A stretch of DNA of 39,166 bases from Methanococcoides sp. (GTDB lineage Archaea > Halobacteriota > Methanosarcinia > Methanosarcinales > Methanosarcinaceae). The notes under the pieces are model-generated. The model searched no databases, was not told where the DNA came from, and was given only the letters and a program-made list of their open reading frames with translations. A program made the position numbers and the translations under genes. This document shows positions 36,332 through 39,166 of the stretch, piece by piece. The stretch spans positions 1 through 39,166 of the forward strand of contig JAIORJ010000034.1 in the NCBI GenBank assembly GCA_021108185.1, given 5' to 3'. Numbering within the stretch: the first letter of the stretch is position 1; the number at the start of each line of letters is the position of its first letter.

Positions 36332-37234
36332 ATGGTAACTATTACAGGTATAGATTTCAAGAATCCGACCATGCTCGCATCCGGTATAATGGGAACTACC
36401 GGGGCATCCCTGCTCCGCATTGCAGGATGTGGTGCAGGTGGGGTTGTGACCAAATCAATTGGACCGGAGCCCAAGGCAGGTCATCCGAATCCCAGCATGA
36501 TAGAACTGGAATGCGGTTTTTTGAATGCCATGGGTCTTCCAAATCCTTCCTATACTGAATTTGATGACGAGATAAAGATAGTTAGATCCGGCACCGATGT
36601 ACCGGTGATAGCAAGTATCTTCGGTGGCAATGCCGAGGATTTTGTAAAGGTTGCAGAAGGGCTTGCCGATTCTGAACCGGCCGCTTTTGAGCTTAATGTG
36701 AGCTGTCCCCATGCGGAAGGTTATGGTGCCACCATAGGTACCGATACCTGCATGGTGGAATCAATTACAGCCGCTGTTTGTGATGCTGTGGACGTGCCGG
36801 TGTGGGTAAAACTTACACCCAACGTGACCGATATCAAGGCCATAGGAAAAGCAGCGCAGAACGGTGGTGCGGATGCAGTTGTGGCCATCAATACCCTTCG
36901 TGGTATGGCCATCGATATCAATTCCGGTTATCCTATACTGGGCAATCGCTTTGGCGGACTTTCCGGTCCGGCTGTAAAACCGGTTGCAATAAAATGTGTC
37001 TATGATCTCTATGAAGCCCTCGATATTCCTGTTATCGGGGTTGGCGGTGTTTCTACATGGGAAGATGCAGTGGAAATGATGATGGCAGGCGCAAGTGCGG
37101 TTCAGATAGGTTCAGCGGTCCATGAAAGTGTGGATATCTTTTCAGATATCACATCAGGGATCGAGCTTTTCCTTCAGGACAAAGGCTACTCGGCTGTCGA
37201 GGATATTATTGGTCTTTCCCACGAGGTGTTCTAA
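36332..37234 (+). CDS. pyrD: Dihydroorotate dehydrogenase, class 1B catalytic subunit
   Basis: A 300-residue FMN enzyme of pyrimidine synthesis that oxidises dihydroorotate to orotate. [33 protein letters not shown] (the class 1B region around the catalytic cysteine), [11 protein letters not shown] and [20 protein letters not shown] are characteristic. It is paired with pyrK, as class 1B requires. It follows hemC by 23 bp on the same strand. Confidence 0.95.
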   Translation: MVTITGIDFKNPTMLASGIMGTTGASLLRIAGCGAGGVVTKSIGPEPKAGHPNPSMIELECGFLNAMGLPNPSYTEFDDEIKIVRSGTDVPVIASIFGGNAEDFVKVAEGLADSEPAAFELNVSCPHAEGYGATIGTDTCMVESITAAVCDAVDVPVWVKLTPNVTDIKAIGKAAQNGGADAVVAINTLRGMAIDINSGYPILGNRFGGLSGPAVKPVAIKCVYDLYEALDIPVIGVGGVSTWEDAVEMMMAGASAVQIGSAVHESVDIFSDITSGIELFLQDKGYSAVEDIIGLSHEVF

Positions 37235-38013
37235 TGAAACCAGTAGATGCTAGAATAGTTGAGATAGTCGAGGAATCTCCTTCCATTAGGACGTTCCGTT
37301 TCGATGTTTCCTTTGATGATGCCCTGCCCGGCCAGTTCGTCATGGTCTGGGTACGTGGTGTGGATGAAGTTCCAATGGGCTCTTCATACCTGAACGGGAT
37401 CACCGTGCAGAAGGTGGGAGATGCTACTTCCAAGCTTTTCGATATGAAGGTTGGCGATTCTGTGGGTCTGCGAGGACCGTTCGGTAAAGGTTTCACTTTG
37501 CCTAAAAAAGATGAGCACATACTGATAATCGCAGGCGGTGTTGGAGCTGCACCTCTGGGACCCCTTGCCGACTATGCATCAGAATGTGGTGCAAAGGTCA
37601 CTACTATCCTGGGTTCAAGGGAATGTTACGAACTGGTTTTCGAGGACCGTTTCTCTTCAGCAGGGGAACTCCATATAACCACAGATGACGGTTCTGCCGG
37701 AACATGCGGTTTTGTTACCACAGTGCTTGCAGACATGGATGTTTCTGTATATGACAGGATATGTGTTTGCGGCCCTGAGATAATGATGGCCAATGTCATG
37801 AAAGTGTTACAGGAAAAGGATGCACTTGACCGCTCAGAGTTCAGTATGCACAGGTATTTCAAATGTGCGATCGGAGTTTGCGGCGCTTGCTGTATGGACC
37901 CTCAAGGTTTGAGGGTATGTAAAGATGGCCCGGTGCTAAACGGTTCCCTCCTCATTGATTCCGAACTGGGTGACCACAAAAGGAATTCCAGCAGTCAGAG
38001 AGTACGGGTCTAA
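37234..38013 (+). CDS. pyrK: Dihydroorotate dehydrogenase electron-transfer subunit
   Basis: The 259-residue iron-sulfur flavoprotein passes electrons from PyrD to NAD. It has an N-terminal FAD-binding barrel (about residues 1-95), an NAD-binding domain ([20 protein letters not shown]) and a C-terminal 2Fe-2S site with C-x4-C-x2-C and a later C ([19 protein letters not shown]). One additional cysteine lies beside the third ligand. The ATG overlaps the pyrD stop by one base (TAATG). Confidence 0.95.
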   Translation: MKPVDARIVEIVEESPSIRTFRFDVSFDDALPGQFVMVWVRGVDEVPMGSSYLNGITVQKVGDATSKLFDMKVGDSVGLRGPFGKGFTLPKKDEHILIIAGGVGAAPLGPLADYASECGAKVTTILGSRECYELVFEDRFSSAGELHITTDDGSAGTCGFVTTVLADMDVSVYDRICVCGPEIMMANVMKVLQEKDALDRSEFSMHRYFKCAIGVCGACCMDPQGLRVCKDGPVLNGSLLIDSELGDHKRNSSSQRVRV

Positions 38014-38032
38014 TAGACCCTGTACATCTATC

Positions 38033-38395
38033 TTAATGAGCTACCATCCTTTCCTCCAGATTTTCCATTGTTCTGGAAAGCAATATGTTGAAAATGGACA
38101 GCAAATTGCCTTCAAAGACCATCATGTCGATGTTGAGGTGCTCATTCATGTGTGCATAAAGAGCTGCAATTTCCAGATCATTTTCAGCCTCGGTCTTTAT
38201 GGATTCGAAGGGCTGGTCCCAGTGTTCTGAATTCTTGTAAACAATAATGTTCTCAAGCATATTCTCATCAAGATACGTGCCTACCCAATTGAGCAATTGC
38301 TTCCTGTATTCATTTGAGATCCTACAGTTGTGCAAGTATGTCATTGCATAGGTCTTTGCTTCACTAGAGCTTTCTATACCATCAATTTCTATCAT
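38033..38395 (-). CDS. Hypothetical protein (120 aa)
   Basis: I do not recognise this acidic, helix-rich protein (ISNEYRKQLLNWVGTYLDEN, ENDLEIAALYAHMNEHLNID). It has no membrane segment or metal motif. I chose ATG 38395, with GGTGGT six bases upstream, over an in-frame GTG at 38410. It is convergent with pyrK, the two stop codons being 19 bp apart, and divergent from the ABM-domain gene. Confidence 0.6.
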   Translation of the reverse strand: MIEIDGIESSSEAKTYAMTYLHNCRISNEYRKQLLNWVGTYLDENMLENIIVYKNSEHWDQPFESIKTEAENDLEIAALYAHMNEHLNIDMMVFEGNLLSIFNILLSRTMENLEERMVAH

Positions 38396-38501
38396 GGTTA
38401 CCACCACCACTTTTAGTATTTTAAGGTACGATTTGAAATATCTGCAGAGACAATTGTATTATTTATACATTCTTTTGCACAGAATATATATGTTTTTCTT
38501 T

Positions 38502-38541
38502 GGGAGGAATTTTAGTGGCGGATGGAACACTTTATTCGTAG
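38502..38541 (+). other. Orphan translation start (ribosome-binding site plus 8-codon ORF)
   Basis: A strong GGGAGGA ribosome-binding site is followed by GTG at 38515 and only eight codons (MADGTLYS) before TAG at 38539. A TATA-like ATATATATG lies upstream near 38483-38491. It looks like the beginning of a gene whose body has been lost or replaced, next to the apparently foreign ABM gene. A leader peptide is possible but less likely. Confidence 0.35.
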
Positions 38542-38604
38542 CAGATACTATTGTGAGCGAACTTTTTAAATAATTTCATGACACAATTTCAAAGGGGGAG
38601 TAAA

Positions 38605-38991
38605 ATGACCAGACAAGAGATTACCGTAACGTACAAGTGGACAGCTAAACCTGGAAAGGGGAATGAACTCAAGGCGTTGTATCAGGTCGTCGTCGAGGAG
38701 GCGAAGGCCAACGAAGCCGGTACTTGTAGTTTCAACGTCTTTGAAGTAGAGGGATCGGGAGATCTACTCGTTGTGGACGTATTCCGAGATGGCGATGCGT
38801 TGGGAGCGCATCTTGGTGGAACAGCTGCGAAGTTCTTCCCAAAGTTGCTGGAGGTTGCTGATCCCGGCCCCTTCTTCTTCTGCGGTAACGTGCCGGATGA
38901 ATTGGTGCAGGTCGCCAATGGCATGAACATGGGGGCCATCTTCGCAACCCGATCCTTTGGTTTCTCTCGAAGCCCGTCCGAGAGGGCGTAA
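38605..38991 (+). CDS. ABM-superfamily monooxygenase-like protein
   Basis: About 128 residues with a dimeric alpha/beta-barrel (antibiotic biosynthesis monooxygenase) look. ITVTYKWTAKPGKGNELKAL is the first strand and helix, EAGTCSFNVFEVEGSGDLLV the central strands, and a helix follows. Members act on quinones or haem or are of unknown function; no catalytic residue can be assigned. I chose ATG 38605, with GGGGGAG upstream, over an in-frame ATG at 38578. GC content and codon use (GTCGTCGAGGAGGCG and similar) are clearly higher than in neighbouring genes, suggesting horizontal acquisition. Confidence 0.7.
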   Translation: MTRQEITVTYKWTAKPGKGNELKALYQVVVEEAKANEAGTCSFNVFEVEGSGDLLVVDVFRDGDALGAHLGGTAAKFFPKLLEVADPGPFFFCGNVPDELVQVANGMNMGAIFATRSFGFSRSPSERA

Positions 38992-39092
38992 GCCCACAGC
39001 GGGTCGGGTTCGTTGAGCGCATCGTCGCACTTTTATTTTGGGATATGGGTATTTCGTAAAAATGCCACTCTTATATATTTTTTATAAGCATT

Positions 39093-39166
39093 GAGTTCGA
39101 ATCTAATCCCTCGCATAGAAAGTCGGGGATATAGGTAACAGCAAAAAACACTACGGTGTTGGGTAC
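39093..39166 (+). repeat. Intergenic repeated element, copy 2 (cut by window end)
   Basis: Ungapped counterpart of 4917-4990, with 37 of the first 49 positions identical and a further TACGG-GTT block at the same offset (39152-39160). It retains the ATCCCT/GGGGAT pairing with CATAG in the loop. A clear TATA-like sequence (TTATATATTTTTTATAA, 39071-39087) lies just before it, so it may be transcribed from within the element. The remainder is beyond the window. Confidence 0.6.

Noticed and set aside
38515-38541. Third possible UAG readthrough after MADGTLYS
   Set aside because: Reading through the TAG gives only four more codons before TGA, so there is no hidden protein; it is better explained as a gene stump.

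Overview
This window looks like chromosome of a cytochrome-containing methanogenic archaeon of the Methanosarcinaceae (Methanococcoides/Methanolobus-like). The main indications are a complete A1AO ATP synthase operon in the order ahaH-I-K-E-C-F-A-B-D-G, the archaeal siroheme-dependent haem pathway (ahbA, ahbB, ahbD) next to hemA/B/L/C, an archaeal-type CcmE with a C-terminal CxxxY motif, AT-rich TATA promoters and no bacterial-type operon controls. The genus is an inference; no rRNA or mcr gene is present.

Layout. 1-1244 is a decay zone with a frameshifted TPR-like gene, one small hypothetical gene and gene scraps. 1245-2001 holds a small Cys-rich protein and a flavodoxin. 2229-4666 is an archaeal phage-shock module: pspA and a PspAA protein facing a PspAB protein and an HtpX protease. 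4667-10500 is accessory: a four-PAS histidine kinase with one in-frame UAG, stem-loops, a small hypothetical gene, an MscS channel, a membrane protein and the stump of a second histidine kinase. 10506-17229 (minus) is a cluster of six membrane-anchored pilin-like proteins led by a long coiled-coil protein ending in an archaellum ArlD/E-type domain; one pilin-like gene also carries a single in-frame UAG. 17445-25874 (minus) is the ATP synthase. 26124-28761 (minus) is ccmD-ccmE-prenyl synthase-radical SAM, divergent from 28937-38013 (plus), a haem-to-pyrimidine run ahbD-ahbA-ahbB-precorrin-2 dehydrogenase-hemA-hemB-hemL-hemC-pyrD-pyrK. The right end has a small hypothetical gene, an apparently foreign ABM-domain gene and a repeated intergenic element.

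How it fits together. The right half is the energy-conservation apparatus of a cytochrome-bearing methanogen: tetrapyrrole precursor synthesis, siroheme to haem conversion, haem delivery to c-type cytochromes (CcmD/CcmE), a long-chain prenyl diphosphate synthase that could supply the methanophenazine tail, and the ATP synthase that uses the resulting ion gradient. The Psp module and MscS serve the same membrane under stress.

Most interesting signals. Two unrelated genes are each interrupted by exactly one in-frame UAG with intact downstream homology in the same frame, while none of roughly 45 other genes in the window ends in UAG. In a lineage known to decode UAG as pyrrolysine, these are candidates for pyrrolysine-containing or readthrough proteins outside methylamine metabolism. 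Second, an ungapped repeat of about 49-74 nt occurs upstream of the kinase and at the right edge, and looks like a structured RNA or DNA element I cannot name.
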